Origin: an uncultured Opitutia bacterium
GTDB taxonomy: Bacteria; Verrucomicrobiota; Verrucomicrobiae; Opitutales; MB11C04
DNA: 9,268 bases
Reading direction: 5' to 3'
NCBI GenBank assembly: GCA_913048545.1
Contig: CAJWWH010000066.1
Span: 1 to 9,268 of the forward strand
In this document: piece by piece, positions 1 through 7,223 of the stretch
Layout: every line of letters begins with the position of its first letter
Position numbering within the stretch: position 1 is the first letter of the stretch
The notes under the pieces: model-generated
Database searches by the model: none
Seen by the model: the letters and a program-made list of their open reading frames with translations, nothing else
Told to the model about the DNA's origin: nothing
Position numbers and translations under genes: made by a program

Positions 1-160
1 TGCTGCACTGTCACCCTATCACAAAAATTTCAAAAGGTGACTTTACGATCCACACCAAGACTTCATTTACCCTTTTGAATAATGGAAGATAACAGTACTA
101 TTTACAGCAAATAGGTCGTAGATTTTAGATTGTGAGAAGAAGAAAATCTTTTTCGAAAAT
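1..160. other. AT-rich stretch downstream of the glycosyltransferase fragment
   Basis: No open frame with protein-like character is visible here. The only structure is a 6-base inverted repeat, GTCACC at 10-15 and GGTGAC at 36-41, separated by 20 bases. It lacks the compact loop and T-run of an intrinsic terminator, so I do not assign it a function. Confidence 0.4.
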
Positions 161-733
161 TCATTTTTTCAAGTAATCTCCTCTGCTGAAATACTTTTCC
201 AACCATAAATAAGCTATAATAAAAAAATAACGTGAACCCATTTCTTTTAATTTAAGCTTTGCAACACCTTTGGTTCGGTTCTGCCAAGAAATCGGAATTA
301 CTTTCCAAGTATAACCACGCACGATGGCTTTAAGAGGAATTTCAACAGTCAGGTTGAAATGAGGAGAAATGAATGGTTTACAACCATCAATAACTTCACG
401 ACGGTACATTTTAAAGGCGTTTGTGACATCATTGCATTTTATTTTAAATGCATAACTAATCATTGTATTAACAACCCGATTAGCGAGTAGTTTTAGCCTT
501 GGATAATCATTCAGTTTACTACCTTTTATGAAACGGCTTCCAAATGCACACTCTGAACCATCTAACAATACTTGCCAATATTGTATAAGATCTTCAGAAG
601 AATCGGATCTATCTGCCATCATGATGGCAACAGCATCCCCAGTGAAGTTGTCTAAGCCAAGACGGATTGCTCTACCAAATCCGTTCTCATTTTCATTTTT
701 CAAGTAACGAAGAGGCGAAAAGGCTTCCTGTAA
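161..733 (-). pseudogene. family 2 glycosyltransferase, 5'-truncated (DPM1/DPG synthase-like)
   Basis: This is the C-terminal three quarters of a GT2-family glycosyltransferase, a class that moves a sugar from a nucleotide donor to a lipid or glycan acceptor at the inner face of the membrane. The frame is open from just after a stop at 734-736. The first possible start is TTG at 701-703, giving 180 residues. Recognisable family blocks, numbered from that TTG, are GFGRAIRLGL (8-17), the metal-site-like MMADRSD (28-34), CAFGSRFIKGS (52-62), NAFKMYRREVIDGC (95-108), SPHFNLTVEIPLKA (113-126) and the tail WLEKYFSRGDY (167-177). Residues before the TTG (SPLRYL) still fit the family, so the true start was further upstream. 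The usual N-terminal strand with the PxxNE and DDGS nucleotide-binding motifs, about 60 residues, is missing and I could not find it in the other minus frames. The fragment is probably inactive. Its composition is AT-rich like the divergent epimerase gene, suggesting a shared polysaccharide locus. Confidence 0.75.
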
Positions 734-1058
734 TTAAAACTTTCAATTCTAGAGGGTAATAAATTTTACTTAATCGAAAAAGATTTTCACCGCAAATAGG
801 TCATCTTTTGTAGGATAATTCTTGTAGGAAATTAAAAGGTGATTAGCTGTAGCTGAGATCTCACTATTGGAGTTAGTGTATTTATGTAATGGAAAAATGC
901 TTTTATTAAATCTAATTTCATCTACTAAACATAAGTATTCTGGCACGTCTTCAGTTTTATAACTCATATTATCTTTTAGGTATTGTGAAACAAGACTAAA
1001 CCAACATGATCATTATAGAATCAACATGCTAGGAGATTTACTTTCGAAAATCGATTAA
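734..1058. other. AT-rich gap between the truncated glycosyltransferase and the epimerase gene
   Basis: This stretch separates two divergent genes. It holds one modest minus-strand open frame (listed separately) and, at 1026-1058, a ten-codon frame starting ATG and ending TAA that abuts the TTG proposed as the epimerase start. AGGAGA at 1031-1036 looks like a ribosome binding site but lies inside that small frame, about 22 bases before the TTG. I looked for the missing glycosyltransferase N-terminus here in all minus frames and did not see its motifs. A possible -10-like TATAGA at 1014-1019 has no convincing -35 partner. Confidence 0.4.
770..967 (-). CDS. hypothetical short protein or gene remnant, unrecognised
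   Basis: From ATG at 965-967 this frame encodes 65 residues, and it stays open further upstream to a stop at 1010-1012, which would add about 14 residues. The product is polar with no membrane segment, signal peptide or motif I recognise; it ends in the hydrophobic stretch LFAVKIFFD. There is no clear ribosome binding site. Its AT-rich composition matches both neighbours and it points the same way as the truncated glycosyltransferase just downstream. It could be the decayed 3' end of another gene from the same locus, or chance open frame in AT-rich DNA. I would not rely on it as an expressed protein. Confidence 0.2.
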   Translation of the reverse strand: MSYKTEDVPEYLCLVDEIRFNKSIFPLHKYTNSNSEISATANHLLISYKNYPTKDDLFAVKIFFD

Positions 1059-2132
1059 TTGCTTTCTACACAAGACCCATTTACTTTAAATATTTTGAAG
1101 ATATTAGTCACAGGTTCGTCAGGTCTCATAGGTTCTGAGGTTTGCTCATATTTTGCAAAATTTGGAAACTCTATTTATGGCTTTGATAATAATCAAAGAG
1201 AAGTTTTCTTTGGTCCGCAAGGGAACACCACTTGGAGACTCAAGGAATTGCAAGACACCTTATCAGATTTCACTCATCACGAAATTGACATTCGTGACCG
1301 CTTTAAAGTACTGGATACTATCCGTTCCATAAGGCCTGATGCAATCATTCATACTGCTGCACAGCCTTCCCATGATAAGGCCGCATCTATTCCATTTGAC
1401 GATTTTGATGTTAATGCTGGAGGGACTCTTAATTTGTTGGAGGCTGCTCGCCAATTTTGCAAAGATTCACCATTTGTTCATATGTCTACCAATAAGGTGT
1501 ATGGTGATGGTCCAAACCGAATAAAATTAAAAGAGCTAAATAGCAGATGGGACTTTGATGATTCTGATTTTATCGATGGTATAGGTGAGAATTTTTCGGT
1601 CGATCAGTGTAAACATTCTCTCTTTGGCGCATCCAAGTTGTCGTCTGATATTATGGTGCAGGAATATGGCAGATATTTTGGCATGGCTACATGTTGTTTG
1701 CGTGGTGGGTGCCTGACAGGACCATCTCATTCAGGAGTCGAATTACACGGATTTATAAGTTATCTTGTGAAATGTAATCTCGTGGGACGAACTTATAAAA
1801 TTTTTGGTTATAAAGGAAAGCAGGTCAGGGATAATATTCACTCAGAAGATGTAGCTCAGTTCATAAATCTTTTTGTGCAGACGCCTAGATCTGGAGAAGT
1901 TTACAATTTGGGAGGTGGCAAATTAAATAGTTGCTCAATTTTAGAAGCTTTCGAAATTTGTGAAAGATTTTCAGGAAAAAGACAAATTTATGAATACCGT
2001 GATGAAAATAGAATCGGAGATCATATTTGCTATTATAGCAATCTCTCCAAAATCAAAAAGCATTATCCAGATTTTTGTATCAAGAATAGCCTGACAGATA
2101 CGATTAATCAGATTGTAAAAGCATTAAGTTGA
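1059..2132 (+). CDS. NAD-dependent epimerase/dehydratase, CDP-paratose/tyvelose 2-epimerase-like
   Basis: This is an extended short-chain dehydrogenase/reductase, cytosolic, of the group annotated as CDP-paratose 2-epimerase, which inverts C2 of a CDP-dideoxyhexose for O-antigen-type glycans; the actual substrate here is unknown. Numbered from the TTG at 1059 (357 residues), the NAD-binding GxxGxxG is at 19-25 (GSSGLIG), followed by FFGPQGNTTW (50-59), the HTAAQPSHD block (98-106), MSTNKVYGD (142-150), RGGCLTGP (215-222), GYKGKQVRDNIHSEDV (250-265) and YNLGGG (282-287). The place of the catalytic YxxxK reads FGASK (189-193), so tyrosine is replaced by phenylalanine while lysine remains. Start choice is uncertain: TTG 1059 follows a stop directly and lacks a close ribosome binding site, while TTG 1095 would begin right at the Rossmann strand (MKILVTG), the usual family start. 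The gene is AT-rich and divergent from the truncated glycosyltransferase, which supports a glycan role. Confidence 0.85.
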   Translation: MLSTQDPFTLNILKILVTGSSGLIGSEVCSYFAKFGNSIYGFDNNQREVFFGPQGNTTWRLKELQDTLSDFTHHEIDIRDRFKVLDTIRSIRPDAIIHTAAQPSHDKAASIPFDDFDVNAGGTLNLLEAARQFCKDSPFVHMSTNKVYGDGPNRIKLKELNSRWDFDDSDFIDGIGENFSVDQCKHSLFGASKLSSDIMVQEYGRYFGMATCCLRGGCLTGPSHSGVELHGFISYLVKCNLVGRTYKIFGYKGKQVRDNIHSEDVAQFINLFVQTPRSGEVYNLGGGKLNSCSILEAFEICERFSGKRQIYEYRDENRIGDHICYYSNLSKIKKHYPDFCIKNSLTDTINQIVKALS

Positions 2133-2235
2133 AAGTTATCAATTTATAGAAGTGTAATTTTGAATACTCTGGTTCACAGTACATTTTCGATTTTGGGTTG
2201 AGTAGCTGATATGTTACTAGATTTATTTATTTCTA

Positions 2236-2268
2236 GTAGTTACTGTCCGTTTGACGGATAGTAATTAC
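2236..2268 (+). promoter_or_regulatory. 15-bp RNA hairpin just before the PVC heme-protein gene
   Basis: Arms 2236-2250 and 2254-2268 pair along 15 positions with a TTG loop at 2251-2253. Thirteen pairs are Watson-Crick and two are G-U (2239 with 2265, 2245 with 2259), so the full stem forms only in plus-strand RNA; on the other strand those become C-A mismatches. It ends 18 bases before the ATG at 2287 and no T-run follows, so it is not a classical intrinsic terminator. A second stem, TACTAGA (2215-2221) with TCTAGTA (2232-2238), shares bases 2236-2238 and cannot form at full length at the same time. It may be a leader structure, a factor-assisted terminator for the upstream gene, or an element remnant. 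Confidence 0.5.
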
Positions 2269-2286
2269 CTGATTGAATGTGATTTG

Positions 2287-5283
2287 ATGAAGTTTTCTCT
2301 GGTTTTGTGGTTCCTACTTTCCATTTTGGTATGGGCAGATGAATTTCCTGAGTTGCCTAACACTGAGTCGACTACGGATGCCGATCCGCCAAGTGCGGAG
2401 GAGAGTGCACAGTCTTTTTCCTTGCCTGAGGGAACCAAGGTAAAAGTCTGGGCAAGTGAGCCCATGGTGCAGAACCCTATTGCGATGGCATGGGATAAAA
2501 CTGGCAGGATGTGGGTTGCGGAGAACTACACTTATGGGAGCCGGAAGGTACGGTTTGATCTCAGCCTGCGGGACCGGGTAATTGTTTTATCCGATACGGA
2601 TGGGGATGGGCAGGCAGATACCCGAAAGGTATTTACCGATGAGGTGCAGATGCTCACCAGTGTGGAGGTTGGGCATGGTGGGGTCTGGTTGATGTGTCCA
2701 CCCAAATTACTTTTTATTCCTGATCGGGACGGGGACTTGGTTCCCGATGGAGAGCCCGAAGTCATGCTCGATGGATTCGATGTGGCCCGTGGAAATTACC
2801 ACAATTTTGCCAACGGTTTACGTTGGGGGCCGGATGGCTGGCTTTATGGAAGATGCGGGCATTCCTGCCCGGGGAGAATTGGCGTGCCCGGAACGCCGGA
2901 TGAAGTAAGGTATCCCATTGACGGCGGAATCTGGCGCTATCATCCGAAAAGAAAAGTGGTCGAGGTACTGGCTCATGGCACGGTCAATCCATGGGGGCAT
3001 GACTGGGATGAGCATGGGGAATTATTTTTTATCAATACCGTGATCGGGCATATGTGGCATATGATTCCCGGTGCCCATTACCGGGAGTCAGGCAGCGGGG
3101 CGTCGCAGAATCCATTGATCTACGAACGGATGTCCCAGCATGCGGATCATTTTCATTACGATACCAATCTGCACTGGGGCAGGTCACGCTATGGGGCGGC
3201 CAATGATTTTGGGGGTGGGCATGCCCATGTGGGGATGGCGATCTACCAGGCGGATCATTTTCCAGGTGAATGGAAAAACCGTTTGCTAACATGGAATCAG
3301 CACGGTCGACGGCTCAATCGGGAACGGTTGAAGAGAAAGGGTAGTGGATACATTGGAAAGCATGAGACGGATGTTTTCTTTAATGCAAACGAATGGTTTC
3401 GAGGAATGGAAGTGAGTATCGGGCCGGACGGGGCAATTTACGGGCTCGATTGGAGTGATACCGGGGAATGCCATGACCATACCGGGGTGCACCGGACGAG
3501 TGGAAGAATTTACAAATTTTTTCACCAGAACAATCCGGTGGCGGATTTGAGTGTTCTGGAAAAGGCAGAGACGGATCCGGAAGCGGTCATTCGACATCCC
3601 AATGCCTGGTTTGCCCGGCAGTGGTTACAGGCACTTTCAGAAAATGGGCAGATTGATTCCATGAAAACCATTCGGATCTGTGAAGAAATCCTTGCCGACC
3701 AAACGATAAAAGCATCGATTCGCCTGCCGGCAATGTGGGGACTGCAGGCATTGAATACATTGAATCCTGAAAAATATTTGAATGATCCGAATGAACATAT
3801 CCGTACCTGGGCGATCCGATTGATAATGGATGATCAACCCATCGATACGCTGTTTGGGCCAAGGGAAAAGGCATTGCCTACCACGAATTCAAAGCTCGTG
3901 CGGAAATTAGTTCAGCAGGCCCGGATCGATTCATCTGGATTGGTTCGGTTGACTCTGGCTTCTGCTTTGCAACGGTTGCCTATTTCGCTCAGACGGGAGC
4001 TAGCAAAGGGACTCGCTTCACGGCAGGAGGATGCAAATGATCACAACCTTCCCATGATTGTTTGGGCAGGAATAACTCCCATGGTGGAGAATGATCCTGA
4101 TGGATTGCTTGCCATTGCCCGTTCCAGTCAATGGCCCGTTTTATGTACATGGATTGCCCGGGCAATCACCGAGCGATCGAAGGAGCAACCCATGGTGTTC
4201 CATTCATTATTGGATTTAATCGTGGAACAACCTAATCATGCTGAGTCTTTGCTTGCAGGAATCGAGCGGGCGGTGTTGAGCATAAAGGGATTTTTGAAAC
4301 CAGCCAAGTGGGATCTTGTTCGCTCCAAGTTGAGCATAAATCCTACGGTTTTAAAACTGAGTGTAATTTTTGGGGATATACAAGCAACCAAGGAAATGGA
4401 AAAAGTAGTGATGGATGAAAAAGCGGATTCTAATATTCGTAGGCAGACGCTGGGAATTTTGATCGATTCCGATACACCCAACCTGCAATCCCTGTGCGAA
4501 AAATTACTTACTGATCCAGAGTTGAAAGTTTTGGCAGTTCGTGGGTTGGCTAAATATGAGAGTCTTGGGACTGGGGAGAAAATAACCAACAGGCTTGGTG
4601 AGTTTTCGAATGGTGAACAAAACGTAGTGGTGGAAATTCTTTGCGGCCGGGTCAGCTGGGCAGGATTCTTACTGGAAGAAATTAAAGCAGGCAAAATTTC
4701 CAAGTCCGTGATCACTCCCTATCATGCCACTCAAATTCATGCTCTTACAAGTGACGAGTTGAATAGTAAACTGGATGATGTCTGGGGAACGGTTCGGACA
4801 TCCCCTGAGCAATTAGAGAAAAGAAAAGAGGAATTAAGGCTGGAGTTAAAGAGCTTACATCCAGGCGAAGCTAACCTGGGAAAGGGGGGCGTTCTGTATG
4901 AGCAGCAATGTGCAAGTTGTCATATGTTGTATGGCAAAGGCGGAAAATTAGGGCCAGATCTGACTGGTTCGGGACGGACAAACCTCGATTACTTACTTGA
5001 AAATATTGTCGACCCAAACAGTGCAGTGTCTGCAGATTACAGGATGAATATTATTCAATTAAAAGACGGACGCGTACTTAGTGGAATGATTTCGGGACAG
5101 GACCGAAATTCCCTGACCCTGCGGATGCCAGCCACTGAAACCGTGGTCAGCAAGTCGACAATTAAAAAGCGTGAGACGCTTTCCCATTCGATCATGCCGG
5201 CCGGTCTGCTTGATAACCTGAGTCTAGAAGAACGACGTGATTTGATCGCCTACCTGATGAATCCTTACCAGATCGGAAACTAA
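2287..5283 (+). CDS. PVC-type secreted beta-propeller/HEAT/c-type heme protein (membrane-bound dehydrogenase domain)
   Basis: From ATG 2287 the protein has 998 residues. I prefer this start over TTG 2251 because it begins directly with a signal peptide (MKFSLVLWFLLSILVWA, cleavage likely after A17) and because the TTG lies in the loop of a stable hairpin. Domain order: a propeller resembling the putative membrane-bound dehydrogenase domain (about 45-410), with motifs such as GRMWVAEN and two Ca-loop-like segments, DTDGDGQADT (103-112) and DRDGDLVPDG (146-155); a helical HEAT-like region (about 420-830); and a C-terminal cytochrome c domain with CASCH (875-879), GPDLTGSGR after it and a candidate distal ligand Met970 in SIMPAGL. 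One heme should be attached covalently in the periplasm. Such proteins are abundant in PVC bacteria and are presumed periplasmic oxidoreductases for sugars or similar compounds, but their substrates are generally unproven. The ribosome binding site is weak. The gene appears intact and GC-richer than the region to its left. Confidence 0.88.
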   Translation: MKFSLVLWFLLSILVWADEFPELPNTESTTDADPPSAEESAQSFSLPEGTKVKVWASEPMVQNPIAMAWDKTGRMWVAENYTYGSRKVRFDLSLRDRVIVLSDTDGDGQADTRKVFTDEVQMLTSVEVGHGGVWLMCPPKLLFIPDRDGDLVPDGEPEVMLDGFDVARGNYHNFANGLRWGPDGWLYGRCGHSCPGRIGVPGTPDEVRYPIDGGIWRYHPKRKVVEVLAHGTVNPWGHDWDEHGELFFINTVIGHMWHMIPGAHYRESGSGASQNPLIYERMSQHADHFHYDTNLHWGRSRYGAANDFGGGHAHVGMAIYQADHFPGEWKNRLLTWNQHGRRLNRERLKRKGSGYIGKHETDVFFNANEWFRGMEVSIGPDGAIYGLDWSDTGECHDHTGVHRTSGRIYKFFHQNNPVADLSVLEKAETDPEAVIRHPNAWFARQWLQALSENGQIDSMKTIRICEEILADQTIKASIRLPAMWGLQALNTLNPEKYLNDPNEHIRTWAIRLIMDDQPIDTLFGPREKALPTTNSKLVRKLVQQARIDSSGLVRLTLASALQRLPISLRRELAKGLASRQEDANDHNLPMIVWAGITPMVENDPDGLLAIARSSQWPVLCTWIARAITERSKEQPMVFHSLLDLIVEQPNHAESLLAGIERAVLSIKGFLKPAKWDLVRSKLSINPTVLKLSVIFGDIQATKEMEKVVMDEKADSNIRRQTLGILIDSDTPNLQSLCEKLLTDPELKVLAVRGLAKYESLGTGEKITNRLGEFSNGEQNVVVEILCGRVSWAGFLLEEIKAGKISKSVITPYHATQIHALTSDELNSKLDDVWGTVRTSPEQLEKRKEELRLELKSLHPGEANLGKGGVLYEQQCASCHMLYGKGGKLGPDLTGSGRTNLDYLLENIVDPNSAVSADYRMNIIQLKDGRVLSGMISGQDRNSLTLRMPATETVVSKSTIKKRETLSHSIMPAGLLDNLSLEERRDLIAYLMNPYQIGN

Positions 5284-5350
5284 GGACGGGTAGGATTTTA
5301 TGACACAGGCATGAATCGACTTGGACATGTGAAAAGATTAAAGGGTTGAT

Positions 5351-5379
5351 TTGAAACTATAAATTCACATTGATAAATT
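5351..5379 (+). promoter_or_regulatory. candidate sigma-70-like promoter for metY
   Basis: TTGAAA at 5351-5356 and TAAATT at 5374-5379 are separated by 17 bases in the 143-base gap between the heme-protein gene and metY. The -35 matches consensus at five of six positions and the -10 at four. The gap is AT-rich, so chance matches are likely. I see no SAM-riboswitch-like arrangement in it. Confidence 0.25.
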
Positions 5380-5426
5380 GTTTAAATCCTTTTAACCCCA
5401 CTTAACCTCATCTCCCAATTGATATT

Positions 5427-6710
5427 ATGAAACTCGAAACCCAATGCCTTCACGCAGGCTACTCGCCTGAATCCACCACCAATTCCTGTGCCGTTCCTTT
5501 ATACAAGACCAGTTCTTTTGTATTCAATGACACTGAGCATGCGGCCAATTTATTTGGACTGCGCGAACTGGGAAATATTTACACCCGTTTGATGAATCCA
5601 ACCACCGATGTGCTTGAACAACGGGTGGCCGCGATGGAAGGCGGCGCAGCTGCCTTGGGACTTTCCTCGGGAACGAGCGGAGTTTTTTATTCGATTATCA
5701 ACTTGGCTCAGGAGGGAGATGAGATCGTATCCGGAAACAACCTGTACGGGGGAACTTACACCCAGTTTAATGACATTCTTCCCAAGCTCGGAATAAAGGT
5801 CAAATTGGTCGATCCCAATGACCCTGCTAATTTTGCAGCGGCGATCACCGATAAAACTAAAGCACTTTTCTGCGAATCCGTCAGCAATCCCGGACTGGAT
5901 GTAGCCGATATCAAAGCAATCGCCAATGTGGCGGATGATCACGGTATCCCTTTAATTGTGGATAGCACCTTTTCCACTCCCTACTTAACCAACCCAATCG
6001 AGCACGGAGCATCGATTGTAATTCATTCCTTAACCAAGTGGATGGGTGGACATGGAACCGGGATCGGTGGAATTGTGGTTGATTCCGGTACCTTTGATTG
6101 GAAGAACGGAAATTTCCCACTTTATGATCAACCGGACAACAGCTACCATGGATTGCGCTGGGGGCATGACCTTCCCGAAGCATTAGCTCCTGTTGCCTTC
6201 ATTCTGAGGATGCGCACGGTTCCATTGCGCAACTTGGGTGCCTGTATTTCACCGGATAATTCCTGGCAATTTTTACAGGGCATTGAAACCCTGCCATTGC
6301 GCATGGAACGCCATTGTGAAAACTCCTTGGCCGTGGCCAAGCACCTGCAAGCACACGATTCCGTGGACTGGGTACGTTTTCCCGGTTTGGAGAGTGATCC
6401 AATGTACTCGCTCAATGAAAAGTACTTAAAAGGAAAAGGTGGATCGATGGTCGTTTTTGGAATTAAGGGCGGAGCCGATGCGGGCCCCAAGTTTATCGAT
6501 AACTTACAACTTCTTTCCCACCTTGCCAATGTTGGGGATGCGAAGAGCTTGGCGATTCATCCCGCCACCACGACTCATTCCCAGTTAAACGAGGAACAGC
6601 AAAGAGCTGGCGGAATTCCTCCGGAAATGGTTCGTCTATCCATTGGAATTGAGCATATTGACGATATCCTTGCCGATATTGATCAGGCACTTGCTGCTAC
6701 TACTTCCTGA
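5427..6710 (+). CDS. metY: O-acetylhomoserine sulfhydrylase (aminocarboxypropyltransferase), PLP-dependent
   Basis: This cytosolic PLP enzyme belongs to the Cys/Met metabolism family and most likely makes homocysteine from O-acetyl-L-homoserine and sulfide, the direct-sulfhydrylation route to methionine. Its 427 residues match the usual MetY length, longer than MetB or MetC. Visible active-site elements are IYTR (51-54, whose Tyr and Arg reach the PLP phosphate of the neighbouring subunit), SSGTSG (80-85), Tyr107 in NLYGGT (stacks on PLP), Asp179 in IVDSTFSTP (binds the pyridine nitrogen), Lys204 in HSLTKW (Schiff-base lysine), ATTTHSQL (380-387) and Arg403 in VRLSIGIEH (substrate carboxylate). 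The ATG at 5427 begins the family's standard N-terminus (METQCLHAG-like), although no clear ribosome binding site precedes it. A small membrane-protein gene starts 29 bases downstream. A cystathionine gamma-synthase activity cannot be excluded, but length and N-terminal region favour MetY. Confidence 0.93.
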   Translation: MKLETQCLHAGYSPESTTNSCAVPLYKTSSFVFNDTEHAANLFGLRELGNIYTRLMNPTTDVLEQRVAAMEGGAAALGLSSGTSGVFYSIINLAQEGDEIVSGNNLYGGTYTQFNDILPKLGIKVKLVDPNDPANFAAAITDKTKALFCESVSNPGLDVADIKAIANVADDHGIPLIVDSTFSTPYLTNPIEHGASIVIHSLTKWMGGHGTGIGGIVVDSGTFDWKNGNFPLYDQPDNSYHGLRWGHDLPEALAPVAFILRMRTVPLRNLGACISPDNSWQFLQGIETLPLRMERHCENSLAVAKHLQAHDSVDWVRFPGLESDPMYSLNEKYLKGKGGSMVVFGIKGGADAGPKFIDNLQLLSHLANVGDAKSLAIHPATTTHSQLNEEQQRAGGIPPEMVRLSIGIEHIDDILADIDQALAATTS

Positions 6711-6739
6711 TTGGATTTTGTACCAAGATTGGGTAAGCT

Positions 6740-7090
6740 ATGGTCATGAAAATGGCCTACACTTACTTGATTGTCCTGACCCTCATTATGGGAGGCGCTT
6801 TGGCATACGGGTTCATCGTGGGCGATTTCTGGGAAGACGGGGGTGAGTTAATGGAAAACCCGTGGGGAATTGTTTCCCTGTTTGATGTCTATGTTGGATT
6901 TTTCTTCTTTATCGGCTGGATTTGGTATCGGGATTGTTGCCTGACCGGCAAACTTTTTTGGTCGGTTGCGATCCTACTTGGAGGAAATGTGGTAGCAGGT
7001 ATCTATGCGATTATTGCCCTTTATAAAAGTAAGGGTGATGCCACTGTTTTCTTTGTGGGGAAAAGGGAAAACTTGAATCTAGGAAATTGA
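6740..7090 (+). CDS. small three-helix inner-membrane protein, DUF1475-like
   Basis: The 116-residue product has three hydrophobic segments: about 6-28, 44-63 and 73-95. The pattern ENPWGIVSLFDVYVGF (39-54), then WIWYRD (60-65), then a GGNVVAGIYAIIAL helix (81-94), resembles DUF1475-type membrane proteins of unknown function as I remember them; I cannot confirm this by search. No catalytic motif is visible. The start could be ATG 6740 or ATG 6746, which differ by two residues; a GGGTAAG-like sequence lies shortly upstream. It begins 29 bases after metY and is followed by an AT-rich gap, so cotranscription with metY is plausible, but a role in sulfur metabolism would be guesswork. The C-terminal tail carries several charged residues (KSKGD, GKREN). 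Confidence 0.75.
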   Translation: MVMKMAYTYLIVLTLIMGGALAYGFIVGDFWEDGGELMENPWGIVSLFDVYVGFFFFIGWIWYRDCCLTGKLFWSVAILLGGNVVAGIYAIIALYKSKGDATVFFVGKRENLNLGN

Positions 7091-7223
7091 GATATTTTAG
7101 AATGATTGATTTGGTTGATATCCGAAATCTAAAACCTAAATTTAAAAGCATTTCACAGGTAAAATTATTTCAATTTTTTTTCTACGCAAAACATTCTGAG
7201 GTTCACGAATTTAAAAAATATAA

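Noticed and set aside
10..41. GTCACC/GGTGAC inverted repeat as a terminator
   Set aside because: Only six pairs with a 20-base loop and no T-run; expected by chance in this much sequence.
2251..2286. Extended TTG start for the heme protein giving 12 more residues
   Set aside because: The extension is polar, precedes a complete signal peptide and its TTG lies in the loop of the 2236-2268 hairpin. ATG 2287 is a better start.
4236..4715. Longest antisense open frame (159 codons) within the heme-protein gene
   Set aside because: It lies wholly opposite a well-supported coding region, has no recognisable domain and no translation signal. The same applies to the other frames opposite or within the main genes.
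5284..5426. SAM riboswitch before metY
   Set aside because: The 143-base gap shows no ordered paired arms or conserved core of a SAM-I or SAM-II type riboswitch, only weak imperfect pairing between GGGTT near 5343 and AACCCC near 5394.
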